Source: Chelonoidis abingdonii (lineage: Eukaryota > Chordata > Testudines > Testudinidae). Taken from it: DNA of 64,000 nucleotides. The stretch covers positions 64,945,730 to 65,009,729 of the forward strand of contig NC_133773.1 in NCBI RefSeq assembly GCF_003597395.2, read 5' to 3'. The position numbers were made by a program, and so were the translations under genes. How positions within the stretch are numbered: the stretch's first letter is position 1; each line of letters begins with the position of its first letter. The notes beneath the pieces were generated by a model that saw only the letters and a list, made by a program, of their open reading frames with translations, was not told the DNA's origin and ran no database searches. Shown piece after piece: positions 1 through 9,703 of this stretch.

Positions 1-530
1 ATAACTGAATTTCAGATACAGCCAACATTCATGCAGTTAAGATCTGGATGAGGATAAAACTAGTAAAAAATGAGCTACCTCAAACAAAATTCTGCCTCCT
101 TTTTCGCTTCTACTTTCTATCTAATCTCTCCTGTCATGGAGAGAACTGTGTATATGGAGATTTCTCTCCATTTTTTTTATTATTCACTTAGGCCAAACCT
201 TCCAAAAGCCAGAGTCTAAAGTTAAGCACTTAAATCCATCTTTTACGGGATGCTTGCTGTAGGTGCTCAACATCTGTGAAAATCAGGACACTCATTCAAG
301 TGCGGACATTTGGAGTGAGGTGAGGTGTCCATTTATTGGCACCTGGATTTGATAATGTTGCCCATAATGTTTGGGTCTCTCATCTTTAAGTGAAGGCTTA
401 GGGTTTTCCAAAAAGCCCAAGGGAATTAGGCGTCAGCTCCTACTGAGCACCCAACACCCTTAAGTTTCTCTTGAGAGTCCTCGCCTAAGTGACTGAAACA
501 AAACAAATCACGTAAGGAAGCAAGTCCGGG
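1..530. other. Upstream flank of GRIA2, no gene seen
   Basis: AT-rich flank before the CpG island. Around 200-345 the wording (chains such as 'ggtgctcaacatctgtgaaa' and 'gcacctggattt') resembles old amniote interspersed repeats, but the match is weak. I see no exon, ORF with family features, or clear promoter motif here. Confidence 0.5.
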
Positions 531-601
531 CCGTTTCCTTTCGCTGCCCAAAGTTAAGCTGACGCCCCCGCTCTGGCTCCGCTGACCAGAGCCGCTTAGT
601 G

Positions 602-614
602 CCCCCGCCCCAAT
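602..614 (+). promoter_or_regulatory. GC box next to CCAAT box
   Basis: A CCCCCGCCCC Sp1/KLF-type GC box runs directly into CCAATGGG. It lies about 450 bp upstream of the RE1, so it is either a distal promoter element or a start site upstream of the one known in mammals. It was identified by motif only. Confidence 0.4.
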
Positions 615-1061
615 GGGCGAGCACCGCGCCTGCCGCAGACCAAGCGAGTCCTGGCGCGCGTGGAGGGAGGCAGAGCCCGAATCCCGTGTCACGGCCGCAC
701 GCCCTTTGGTCTGCAGCACTAGGCGCTCTGGCCAGTGTGCCGACGCCGGCTGCCAGCCGGAACCGGCCCGCATGGAGCAGGCTGGAGAACCGCTCTGCTG
801 CAGTTCCCCCTGCCGCCGCCACGCGCCTGCAGGGCTCTGATGTCGGGGAAAGGAGGCCCTGTGCTCCGCCGCAGCTGAACACACCCACCCCCCTCCTTGA
901 CCTAGCCATTGACAGATAAGGTAGCCCTTTACCCAGCACAACTAGGGGGCCGGTTAGGCCAGCGAGCCTCTCGCTGCCCCCAGGCGAGGCTGTCAGGAGC
1001 CCCCTGCAGCACTGGGGGCCGGCGGCGGGTAGGTCCGCGGCTGCTTCGTTGCTCTTGCTGC

Positions 1062-1082
1062 GGCGCTGTCCGCGGTGCGCAA
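1062..1082 (-). promoter_or_regulatory. RE1/NRSE (REST-binding) element
   Basis: Read on the minus strand, the 21 bp match the classical NRSE consensus at 18 of 21 positions. The left half GGCGCTGTCC (plus-strand reading) is perfect; differences are one central base and two in the right half. REST/NRSF binds this element and recruits HDAC co-repressors to silence neuronal genes in other cells. The GluR2 promoter is a known REST target, so motif and location agree. A second perfect half-site, GCGCTGTCC, lies at 1103-1111. Confidence 0.85.
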
Positions 1083-1244
1083 AGGCATCAGCCACCTGGT
1101 TAGCGCTGTCCCGGCGAGACAGCGGGAAGCAGCCGCAGCCGCGCAGCCCTGATGCTGAGCCGGGCGAGCAGCGCAAGCCGCGCTCTAAGGCTGGGGCAAG
1201 GAGAGACAGTGGGGGTGGGCGCGCGCTCCCGTGCGTATGCTGCT

Positions 1245-1256
1245 CGCGCACGCGCG
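1245..1256 (+). promoter_or_regulatory. NRF-1 site
   Basis: CGCGCACGCGCG fits the NRF-1 consensus YGCGCAYGCGCR at all 12 positions. NRF-1 sites are established activators of the mammalian GluR2 promoter and couple receptor expression to energy metabolism. Confidence 0.7.
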
Positions 1257-1299
1257 CCAGGTTCTTCCCCGCTCCCGAGCCTGTGAGCTAGCGCGAGGG

Positions 1300-1330
1300 G
1301 GTGCGAGTGTGTGAGTGCATGTGCGTGTGC
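1300..1330 (+). promoter_or_regulatory. Imperfect GT (GU) repeat in the 5' leader
   Basis: An interrupted run of GTG and GTGT units lies in the expected 5'UTR, about 250 nt before the start codon. In mammals an imperfect GU repeat in the long GluR2 5'UTR lowers translation. Position and composition suggest the same element; function is inferred. Confidence 0.6.
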
Positions 1331-1648
1331 TGGATGTACTGGGACCACGGCAGCGTTCAAGCAGCCTTCTTACTTCTGGAGCCGGGACAAGGGCCAGACC
1401 TTGTGCAAACGCTTCTCCCGCTTCCGCCTCTTCGGGGTTATTTTCCTTTCTTTGGGTGGTCTGGTCCCTCGGCCAACATTGCAGAGGATCTAATTCGCTG
1501 GCGAGAACGGACAAAGAACGAGGAGGAGGAAAGGGATCGTTTGTGGCTTCGTGGATGCTCTACTTTTCATGGAAATGCACAAGATTATGCATATTTCTGT
1601 CTTCCTGGCTCCTGTGTTCTGGGGACTGATTTGGGGGGTCTATTCTAA
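1319..1648 (+). other. Upstream ORF overlapping the GluA2 start
   Basis: ATG at 1319 (a second in-frame ATG at 1334) opens a 109-codon frame that stops at 1648. It passes the main start (1575) in a different frame. A shorter uORF starts at ATG 1555 and ends at 1629, also overlapping. The peptides have no family features. Their significance is that ribosomes loading on a long transcript would meet these AUGs first. Multiple upstream AUGs are known for mammalian GluR2 leaders. Whether they are transcribed depends on the start site. Confidence 0.5.
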
Positions 1649-1662
1649 CAGCATACAAATAG
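1575..1662 (+). CDS. GRIA2: GRIA2 exon 1 (coding part): signal peptide and mature N-terminus
   Basis: Encodes residues 1-29 plus the first base of codon 30. The peptide begins [13 protein letters not shown], has a hydrophobic core rich in Phe, Trp, Leu and Val (residues 9-22), and reaches the mature start NSIQI, as in vertebrate GluA2. The start at 1575 aligns with the mammalian start. An in-frame ATG two codons earlier (1569) could add Met-Glu; the upstream in-frame stop is TAA at 1491-1493. The 1575 ATG has G at -3 while 1569 has T at -3, which favours 1575. The donor is ATAG|gtaggt at 1663. GluA2 is the subunit that makes AMPA receptors calcium-impermeable after Q/R editing, at a site well outside this window. 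Confidence 0.95.
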
Positions 1663-2193
1663 GTAGGTGTCTCTGCCTGGGAGGATATTTTTTTCGGATT
1701 GAGGTTTAATTTGAAAGGCTTATTTATTCATTCATTCACAGCTGGCATTGCGCTCGCGTATTCATGTCCTGTCAAGCCCTGAATGCCATGTATTATACAC
1801 ACACGTGTGTGTGTGATTTTGTATGACGCCTCTTCCTTTCAGAAATGATGGCTGTTCCCCCTTTGCCTTAAACAGAAACGAAATCGTGTAGCTGGTCCGA
1901 TAGCGGTTTGCCTGTGTTAGCTATGCACGTTATTAAGAGACTCGCATCTCTCTGGCTTGATGCAGAACCAACGGCTCCCGACAAATAACATGCCCCCCCC
2001 GCGACAGCTGACTAGAAGAGCTCCACCGCCCCAGAGCGAGCGTGCATGTAGCTGCCCCTCTCCCTGGCAGGGAGAATAAGTGGCTCCCAGCGGTGCGATG
2101 CCCAAGGGGGGTGCCCCTGTTGCCTGAAGCTTTTCTCTTTGCAGTACTGATCGGGTCTCTTGTTCTATTTTATGTGTGTTTGTTTCCCTGTAG
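1663..2193 (+). other. Intron 1
   Basis: 531 bp, donor gtaggt, acceptor tttccctgtag. It holds a perfect 16-bp palindrome of alternating purine/pyrimidine at 1797-1812 (ACACACAC then GTGTGTGT), a potential Z-DNA or cruciform site. The rest shows no gene. Confidence 0.85.
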
Positions 2194-2334
2194 GGGGGTT
2201 GTTTCCGAGGGGTGCCGATCAGGAATACAGTGCATTTCGGGTAGGGATGGTTCAATTTTCCACTTCAGAGTTCAGGCTGACGCCCCACATCGACAACCTG
2301 GAGGTAGCCAACAGCTTCGCCGTCACCAATGCTT
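2194..2334 (+). CDS. GRIA2: GRIA2 exon 2: start of the amino-terminal domain
   Basis: 141 bp encoding the end of codon 30 to codon 76 plus one base. The translation [20 protein letters not shown] and the following segment through [10 protein letters not shown] are essentially identical to mammalian GluA2. This is the first beta-strand and helix of the LIVBP-like amino-terminal domain, which drives subunit assembly. The acceptor is ctgtag at 2193 and the donor gtgagt at 2335. Phases match exon 1 (one base) and exon 3 (one base). Confidence 0.97.
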
Positions 2335-3584
2335 GTGAGTAACAAATGCTCGTGTCATTCAAATAACCGTGGACAGGGCTGCTCTGGGGAAGGTGTGAGA
2401 CCGCCGAGACCCCTTTCTCTCGACTTCGGGGGAGGGAGGGGAGCAGGGGCGCGTGCGCACTGGGAATGGGGCGGTGGGAGAGGAGAGGGTGTGCGGGCTG
2501 TGCAGTGCTTTGCCCCCCTGGGTAGCTGCGGGGCAGGTTTGGAGGGAACGCTCCCATCTAATGTGCTCCTCTGGCGATGACTTTGGGGCTCAAAGAGCGC
2601 CTCCGACGCGGATGGCACACACTGCTTTACACATGGTCTTGGTTTAAAATGGTTCCTTTTCTGCTCTTTCCATGCATTACATAAGCCTGGCTTACTGCAC
2701 ATGGCGTGGGACCATATGCTAGCTTTCCCTGTCCAGCTGGACAGGCAGGCTCAGCAAATTAAGCGCTCCATGCTTAGCTAGGAGCTGTTAAGCGGAGATC
2801 CATTTAACTCTCCAGTTAATCAATGTAACGGAACTGGGAGAGCCTGCTGCCCATGAAAGCTGTGCAATGCTAGCTCAGTTGCGCGGCGTTCCTGGCTTTC
2901 GCCTTGGTGTGGTACAGCGGTGCCCTGGCAAATAAAGCAGGATGTGCCAGGCGATCGGGAGGGGAGAAGCCAAACGCGAGTGGATCCGCTCAGGTCTGAG
3001 CATCAATAGCTAAATGAGACACGGATCAGCCATTTTACTGTTTGCAATTCTCCATATTACATCAAGCTCCCCCTTCCTTCCATTACCCCAATAATTCAAG
3101 TCTCCCTGAGGAATCCCTCCAGGATGGCAGGGGGCACCTTAACAAAGAGATCAGCAAAGAGAACGTATTTTCGGGAGGAAATGCACATTAAGAAGGAGCC
3201 CGCTCACTCCCTGTATCAAATCATTGCCACCTCGAGGGTTGTACTGTTGGAAAACTGCTGCTTTCTTCCGACACAGATTCTGGGGTTTTCTTATGATCTA
3301 CTGTATACTAATTTCGTAGGGCCAGAACAGCTGTCATCCCTTCCCATCCTCAGGATTTCCTGTTTGTTTCCCCGTGTTCAGTTGTTTTGCAGTCGGCTCA
3401 GACAATAGGTAAAATGCCAGGGCCACGCGGAAAAATACCACAGTAAAACCAGCACTGAAAAGTCCCTACGAACATCGTCAGTTGTAAACCACATCACCTC
3501 ATCGGAAATGGTTGATTGAACGATTAACAATTTTGACTGAGCATGTAAGACGCGAGAGTCGTGATCATCCCCCAGTTTTACAAT

Positions 3585-3642
3585 CACTCAGGCAGAGGCT
3601 TGATGTTTTTCATCAAGAAAACATCATAAATCTGCCTGTGTG
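3585..3642 (+). other. Strong imperfect hairpin of unknown role
   Basis: Nested inverted repeats: CAC (3585-3587) with GTG (3640-3642), CAGGCAGA (3589-3596) with TCTGCCTG (3631-3638), and GATGTTTT (3602-3609) with AAAACATC (3618-3625). That gives 19 base pairs, a 1x1 mismatch, a symmetric 5x5 internal loop and an 8-nt terminal loop. The size is near the lower limit for a pre-miRNA. No known microRNA is recognised. Confidence 0.5.
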
Positions 3643-5089
3643 TGTAACAAATACATCCTTTTAGTTGGGTAGATCAAAATAGCTGGAGTCAGGGGTTTAA
3701 TTTTAGTTCGATGAAAAGAGAGAGCCATTCCTCGAGTAAGGTGCTTTGCAATTACGTATGCTATAGCATCATTTGCAAATTTTATCTAGTGGTGTATGCG
3801 TGTACACACCGATTCCGATGGGATAGTTTTACGCCCATATTTTGCATTGTTTCAGTGTCGGAGGATTGTTTAAACCTGTGTAGCGTCTTGAATGAGAAAG
3901 GCGCTTTTATGTTCTGGGAATGAATTATGAACGTTCCATCTGGCCTGTGAGATTCCCTGATTGTATAGTGGCGGCGCAACACCTTTTACAAAAAAAAAGA
4001 AAAAAGGACCAGGGAGGACTCCCATTTAGGCGCCTGCCTAACGAGAAAAATCATCTCAGACTCAGCGGATTAGAGCTGCAATTTGTCATTCTAACTTTAA
4101 GGGGAAACCGTGCGATACAGAGTAGAAAACCCAAACAACCATTTAAAATGACAATTGTAACAAATCCAGGAGCCCTAAAAAGGCACACCTGTCCAGGTGG
4201 AGCATTACAAGCTGTATTTTGTCCCTCATGCTCCGAAAGGCTTCTACATATTCTCCAGATTTCAGTCTTGCTCTCCTAACACATCTTTTTGCAGTGAAAA
4301 TGAGCCCACTGCAGAGACACCGTTTACAAGGACCAACGGGCAACATACATTGATACTAGCTTGGGAAACTAACTGTTCCTTATTGTACACTACTAAGAGA
4401 GCATTGCATGGTCACAATGAAGTTTCCCTTAATTCTGCGTGTAGGCTGCACACTCAGCCAGGGTCTCTCGTTTTTAATACGTCCTTAAAAAGTGGGAATG
4501 AAAGAAGAAGGTACCTTTTTAAAGAAAAACCTTGCTGTTATCTTTGAATAAGGGTACTAATGGCTGGGGAAAACACAGATTTCCTCCAACAGCCAGCTAC
4601 TTCCATAATTTTATTGCATTAGTTATTTACTGTAACGTGAGAGAACTGCCCAGTTTATTTAATTGACGATTTCTCAGCTCATCAAATATCATGGGAGACT
4701 CCAGGGACTTAATATTATTTCTGGATAGTATTTTCAAGACATTTTGCTGGAAATTAGTCAACTGAACTAGATGTTTCTTAAAATCCTAGGCCTGACAAAA
4801 TTCAAGGTCAGCCTGAATGATTGTTCTGTGTTTTCTTGCTTTTCCACTCCAAGTCAATGAACTCCTGACTATGATTTAGTTAAAGCAGCACCAGTGATTT
4901 TCCTGCTGCTAACAATCCCGAACGGCAAACATGGCTGCTTTTAAATTTCTTCCAGAAAGTGGAGGAATCATGCTTTCCTGAATAAACCGCATTGGATGTT
5001 TGTACCTGACTCGTTCTTGATCTTAAATATCTTCCTCCAGACAACTCCTACAACATTTATCGGACCTCTGGGGGGTTTATGGAAAGCTC

Positions 5090-5097
5090 TGACGTCA
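5090..5097. promoter_or_regulatory. Palindromic CRE (TGACGTCA)
   Basis: A full 8-bp CREB/ATF consensus in unique sequence of intron 2, about 3.5 kb downstream of the start codon. CpG-containing 8-mers are depleted in AT-rich introns, so an intact copy in non-repeat DNA is worth noting. Function is unproven. Confidence 0.45.
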
Positions 5098-5844
5098 TTA
5101 AAGAGCTGATATAGGCTTTCAGTAGGCTGAGGATATCGTGGGCTCTCCTTTTTCTTTCTCTGTGTGGCCAAATCCCAAACTTCCATTTTCGAGCAACTTG
5201 AAGATCGATGTCCAGGATAACAGCCCGGTCCATGACAAGCTAAAGTGCGTAAAGTAAGAGCAGTTAGTATCTCTCAAATCTATCATAAGAGACCGTTTAG
5301 TGCAGGCATCCTGTTGGTTCTGGATTGAATCAAGCGGCACATACTAAAAATAATTAGAAATAGTACTTCTTCGATTACCATCCAAGAAAGGTTTGTGATT
5401 AGCCATCAGAGGATACTGGAGACCAGTATTTGCTGAGGCAGATAAAATTAGCAGTTCATTTAGAATTGGAGATACTGAACATTTCAAAATTAGCTCCCTC
5501 CACCCCATTACCATTTCCACTGCCTCATCCTATGAAATTCGTTCTTGTTTGAGTATTGAGGTTCTGTATCTCGTTCTCTCTCAGACTGCTTTCTTGTGGT
5601 GACCTACAAAGCATTTTACAGGTGAAATAAAACTGATATCGGAAACTGCTGCTGGATCTTTACCCAGTCATTTTAAGGTAGTTCATCAGCCTTGCTTAGC
5701 AGAGGTGCTCTTTCGCTAGTTTAGCCCATGCCTTAACCAAAGTTCAGTAATAATAATATTCAGGAGAAACTGTTACTATTCAAAGTAGTCATGGCAGTGA
5801 CTGAATAAAACAAAATGCTGTTTTGACCGCTAGAAACTCTACAC

Positions 5845-6153
5845 CGGGGTAGGCAACCTATGGCACGTGTGCCAAAGGCAGCAGGCGAGCTGATTTTCAG
5901 CGGCACTCACACTGCTGGAGTCCTGGCCACTGGTCTGGGAGCTCTGCATTCTAATTTAATTTTAAATAAAGCTTCTTAAACATTTTAAAAATCTTATTTA
6001 CTTTACATACAACAATAGTTTAGTTATATATTATAGACTTATAGAAAGAGATCTTCTAAAAACGTTAAAATGTATTACCAGCACGCAAAACTTTAAATTA
6101 TAGTGAATAAATGAAGATTCGGCACACCACTTCCAAAAGGTTGCTGACCCCTG
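5845..6153 (-). mobile_element. Non-autonomous hAT-type element, copy 1
   Basis: 309 bp with terminal inverted repeats (left 'ggggtaggcaacc', right 'ggttgctgacccctg') and a perfect 8-bp target duplication CTCTACAC (5837-5844 and 6154-6161). It is the reverse-oriented sibling of 38566-38875; the two share the interior almost throughout. No transposase frame. TIR type and 8-bp duplication indicate the hAT superfamily. Confidence 0.85.
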
Positions 6154-8980
6154 CTCTACACAGTACTTGCAAAAATGGAGTTCTACACCTTTAAGAGTAG
6201 GTTCACAGACCGAATGCAAAAATGTCAGACATAGATTAAGCATCCAGCAGATGGCAGACTAGTTCCAACAACAGGCAGTCAGACTTTCCAACTCCTCGCC
6301 TACCAAATGAAATTGTTGAGAGAATAGGGAGTCTTACTCAGCGTGGGTGTTGATTTTAAATGTTGGTAAATCATTCTTTTGAAACAGAGACACATTTCAA
6401 AAGTTAGCACGCACTCAGACAAGTCAACGCCTAATAATGGACCGTAAGCAAAGGACCTCCCAAAATAGCTAAAGGAAACCCAGGACGCAGGGTGCTCAAA
6501 AAGTGTTTTTAGTTAAAGATCTTATGTATTATTGAAAATATTTAATTGCATGTAAATACTGAGTCTATACATGGAACGAGTGGCTTTTACATAAGGCAGT
6601 ACTGATTAAACTGTTACGTTTCCGCATGCGCGACTAACAGTTGTCAAAACTGGCAGCAGACAGTCTGGTGAATGAGTTCTTCTGATCCGTAGATGATGAC
6701 CAAAAGACAGATCTGTTGGGAGGGAGGCTCTGCTTTGGGTAGCACAGGTTGCACTACGTTGTGTAACACATATAGCAAGCCGTGGTTTGGGAGGGTTCAT
6801 TTTGGTCTTTAGCAAATAGTTCAGAGCAAATCTTCAGCAGCTGGTGTCAATCGAGTAGCACCATTTCTTTCATGCCGGAGGTGAGGCTCTGGTTTGTGGT
6901 TTTCATTGAGGGGCTGTGGAGCCCTTGCATGGATGAGACAAGAGTGAGTGGTGCTCAGGAGCGAGAGTACAATCTCTCCCTAAGGGGGAAGCGGGCTAGA
7001 AGCAGCAGATTTCGATGCGCATAGGTGTTTCCAGTAACGTAAATCAGGGAAAGAAGTAAAGGGGAAAGGAAAGTAACAAGGTCACTACCATGCACCACAA
7101 ACTGGTGTTTGGGAGCTTTTGTGTTTAATAGTTGTGACAAGGTTACAGTATTGGCGGTGATCTATAGGGTAAAACCGGAGGTTATCCAGAAAAATGAACT
7201 ATTAGTCCTTTAGCACAGTATAATTAAACCCAACCCAACTAATGAAATCACTCATCATCTTCAATATGAGGAACAGAGTCTATTGTGTAATTACATCAAA
7301 ACAGAAAACAGCTGAGGTGATGAACTTTGACAATTTTCCTGTTAACCCTACAAACACTGAACAGTACCAATTTTTTTGTGAACACTGATTTTTTTTTTTT
7401 ACATTAAAAAGAGATTTGAGTCCCTTCAAGAGAAGTTTTCTCAGGGTAATATAAAAGCTCAATGACAGTAACAAGTTATTCATAAAGTAGCCATGGCACA
7501 GAGGTAATATATATACGATCTTGGAAGTTTAATCTTGCTGGTTCAAGAGGGGGTTGAGCATTTGCATTTTAAATAAAGTCTTACAGCTCTGCAGGGATCA
7601 CTGCACCCTGAGGTTGTGACAATGAGTTGCTGATTCATGCATAAATCTCATTATATCATCAACCAGCAGCTTTGAAGGAGAGGTGTTCATGGCATTTGGT
7701 TTTCTAGCTGTTTTGTACTATAATGCTACAAATGGAATTCTTAAGAGAATAGCATTTAGAACATCACCAGTAAAAACATTTAAAAAATATATATATTTTT
7801 AAAAAATAGACTATTCCAGGAAAGCCAGGAGAGATGTATCTGTGTTTATGTGGAATAAATATGTTCTGGACGAAAAGCAAATATATTGCACAATAATGGT
7901 TTGGTTTTGTTTTTAAGGAGAGGAGAAAATGGTTCAATAGTTATGCTTAGGTTTGTTCGTGTTTCTCCTGTTAGTTCTTTTTCATTTCTTTTCCCCTACA
8001 AATCTCTACACAGGAAAGCCATGGAACTTTCTTATAGTTAGAACTGATAAGCTCCAAACTGTATCTACCATAAAATGATGTAAAAATATCTGTGGATGGT
8101 ATGCTATATGAACTGTCACACTTCTCACATTCCCAAACAATCCTCCCTCCCTCCTCCACCTTCTCACTTAATATCAAGAAATTTAGCAGCCTTTAAAGTA
8201 CTTTCTTGCTGCTGGTGGCCTTACAAAATCAAACCCAGGACACTTGTTCCTTGTGATAGTTCCATCCCTGCTGTGCCTGTTTGCTTCTTGCTGATATTTA
8301 AATTTGCATACTCAGAGCCATGAACCAGAAGTTGAGGAATTACACATAAGTGACATTTTTGGTTTGACAGCTTGACTTTCCAGATTTTCATTGCATGTTT
8401 GCATTTATTGCACAAATCTTGTTTGTGTCTTAAATATACATCCTATTTATATTTCTGAAGATAGTTTTATTGTAATTAAGTATCAAATGAGTTAGGTTTA
8501 ACTGCTAATCGTGAGATACTCACCAATTAAATCTTGACTAGTCTCTAAATATTTTGATGAATTAATTATTATTTTACTTGTCATTAAATAACTACTAAAA
8601 TTAATTTTAGTTCCTTATACTTAGTAATATATTTATTGTGTGAATTACTACTATAATAACTCATTTACATTGACTTTAATGGGACTATTCACAGTGCATA
8701 AAGTTAAACGTGCACAAATCTTTGCGTGATCTGGATCTCCTGCATGAACTGAGGACCTATCTAAAGCTGTTGACGTAAATTATTGTCTTACTACTGATGT
8801 CAATAGAGTGGATCAGATTTCTGATGATAAAGATATATTTGAGAATTAAAAACAGCTACAATTCTACTTGCACAGTGGATAATTCTTGAGGGAAAATGTT
8901 TTTCATTAGTTCAAGATTATTAACGAAATGTGTACACAAGCAGGATGCTTAATATAATTAGCAGTAACTTTCTTCTAGAA
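6154..8980 (+). other. Intron 2 stretch without recognised gene
   Basis: No exon. Low-complexity AT tract at about 7770-7810 (alternating poly-A, TA and poly-T). An 'attgacttta/atggg' motif at about 8669 is one member of the dispersed palindromic repeat set seen through the window. Confidence 0.5.
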
Positions 8981-9695
8981 CAGGAGTGGGCAAACTTTTT
9001 GGCCTGAGGGCCACATTGGGGTTGCAAAATGGTATGGAAAGCCAGGTAGGGAAGGCTGTGCCTCCCCAAACAGCCTGGCCCCTGCCCCCTATCTAACCTC
9101 TCCCACTTCCCACCCCCTGACTGCCCCCCTCAAAACCCAAGACCCATCCAACCCCCACCCCCACTCCTTGTCCCTGAACCGCTCCCTCCCGGGACCCCCT
9201 ACCCTTAACAGCCCCTGGGACCCGCCCCCCATCCAACCTCCCCTGCTCCCAGTCCCCTGACTGCTCTGACCGTATCCATCCCCCACCCTTGACAGGCCCC
9301 TCCAGGATCCCATACCTATCCAACCCCTGTTCCCCATCCCTTGACCCCTATCCACACTCCCACCCCCTGACAGGCCCCCCGGGACTCCAAAATTTATCCA
9401 CCCCCCCATTCCCTGTCCCCTGACTGCCTCCCAGAATCCATGCCCCTTATTCAACTCCCCGATCCTCTTACCATGCTGCTCAGAGCAGCATGTCTGGCAG
9501 CCATGCCACCTGGCTGGAGCCAGACACACTGCTGCGCTGCTCAGCAGGAGCGGCAACCCTGTGACCCAGAGTGCTGCCCATGTGGCTGCGGGGAGGGGGG
9601 ACAGTGAGAGAGGGGCCTGGCTGGGAGCTCAAGGGCCAGGCAGGATGGTCTTGCAGGCTGGATGTGGCCCACAGGCCATAGTTTGCCCACCTCTG
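8981..9695 (+). mobile_element. Non-autonomous hAT-type element with C-rich interior
   Basis: 715 bp bounded by inverted termini ('caggagtgggcaaac' and 'gtttgcccacctctg') and a perfect 8-bp duplication TTCTAGAA (8973-8980 and 9696-9703). The interior (about 9065-9440) is a degenerate C-rich repeat with units like 'cccctgactgcccc', which creates a long Gly/Trp-rich minus-strand frame (9089-9556) that is not a gene. Confidence 0.88.
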
Positions 9696-9703
9696 TTCTA
9701 GAA

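Larger units (their letters stand above)
530..1560 (+). promoter_or_regulatory. GRIA2: CpG-island promoter and 5' leader of GRIA2
   Basis: This is a GC- and CpG-dense block of about 1 kb directly 5' of the first coding exon, in otherwise AT-rich DNA. It contains a GC box with an adjacent CCAAT (602-614), an RE1-like element (1062-1082), a perfect NRF-1 motif (1245-1256) and an imperfect GT repeat (about 1300-1330). These are the element types described for the mammalian GluR2 promoter, which is TATA-less with several start sites and is held off in non-neuronal cells by REST. The transcription start cannot be fixed from sequence. By analogy with mammals it should lie between the RE1 and about 1300. 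Long ORFs on both strands here are composition artefacts. Confidence 0.85.
2335..5844 (+). other. Proximal intron 2: unique, CpG-retaining sequence
   Basis: No gene and no recognisable transposon for about 3.5 kb. CpG remains more frequent than in the distal intron. It contains a two-tier perfect hairpin (3585-3642) and a full palindromic CRE, TGACGTCA, at 5090-5097. Absence of repeats next to a regulated promoter suggests regulatory constraint, which is inference. Confidence 0.5.

Noticed and set aside
426..1251. Long overlapping ORFs on both strands
   Set aside because: They lie in the CpG island, have Arg/Ala/Gly/Pro/Ser-rich low-complexity translations and no family features; GC-rich DNA has few stops.
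9089..9556. 155-codon Gly/Trp-rich minus-strand frame
   Set aside because: It is the reverse of a degenerate C-rich repeat inside a hAT element and has repeated peptide units caused by the DNA repeat.
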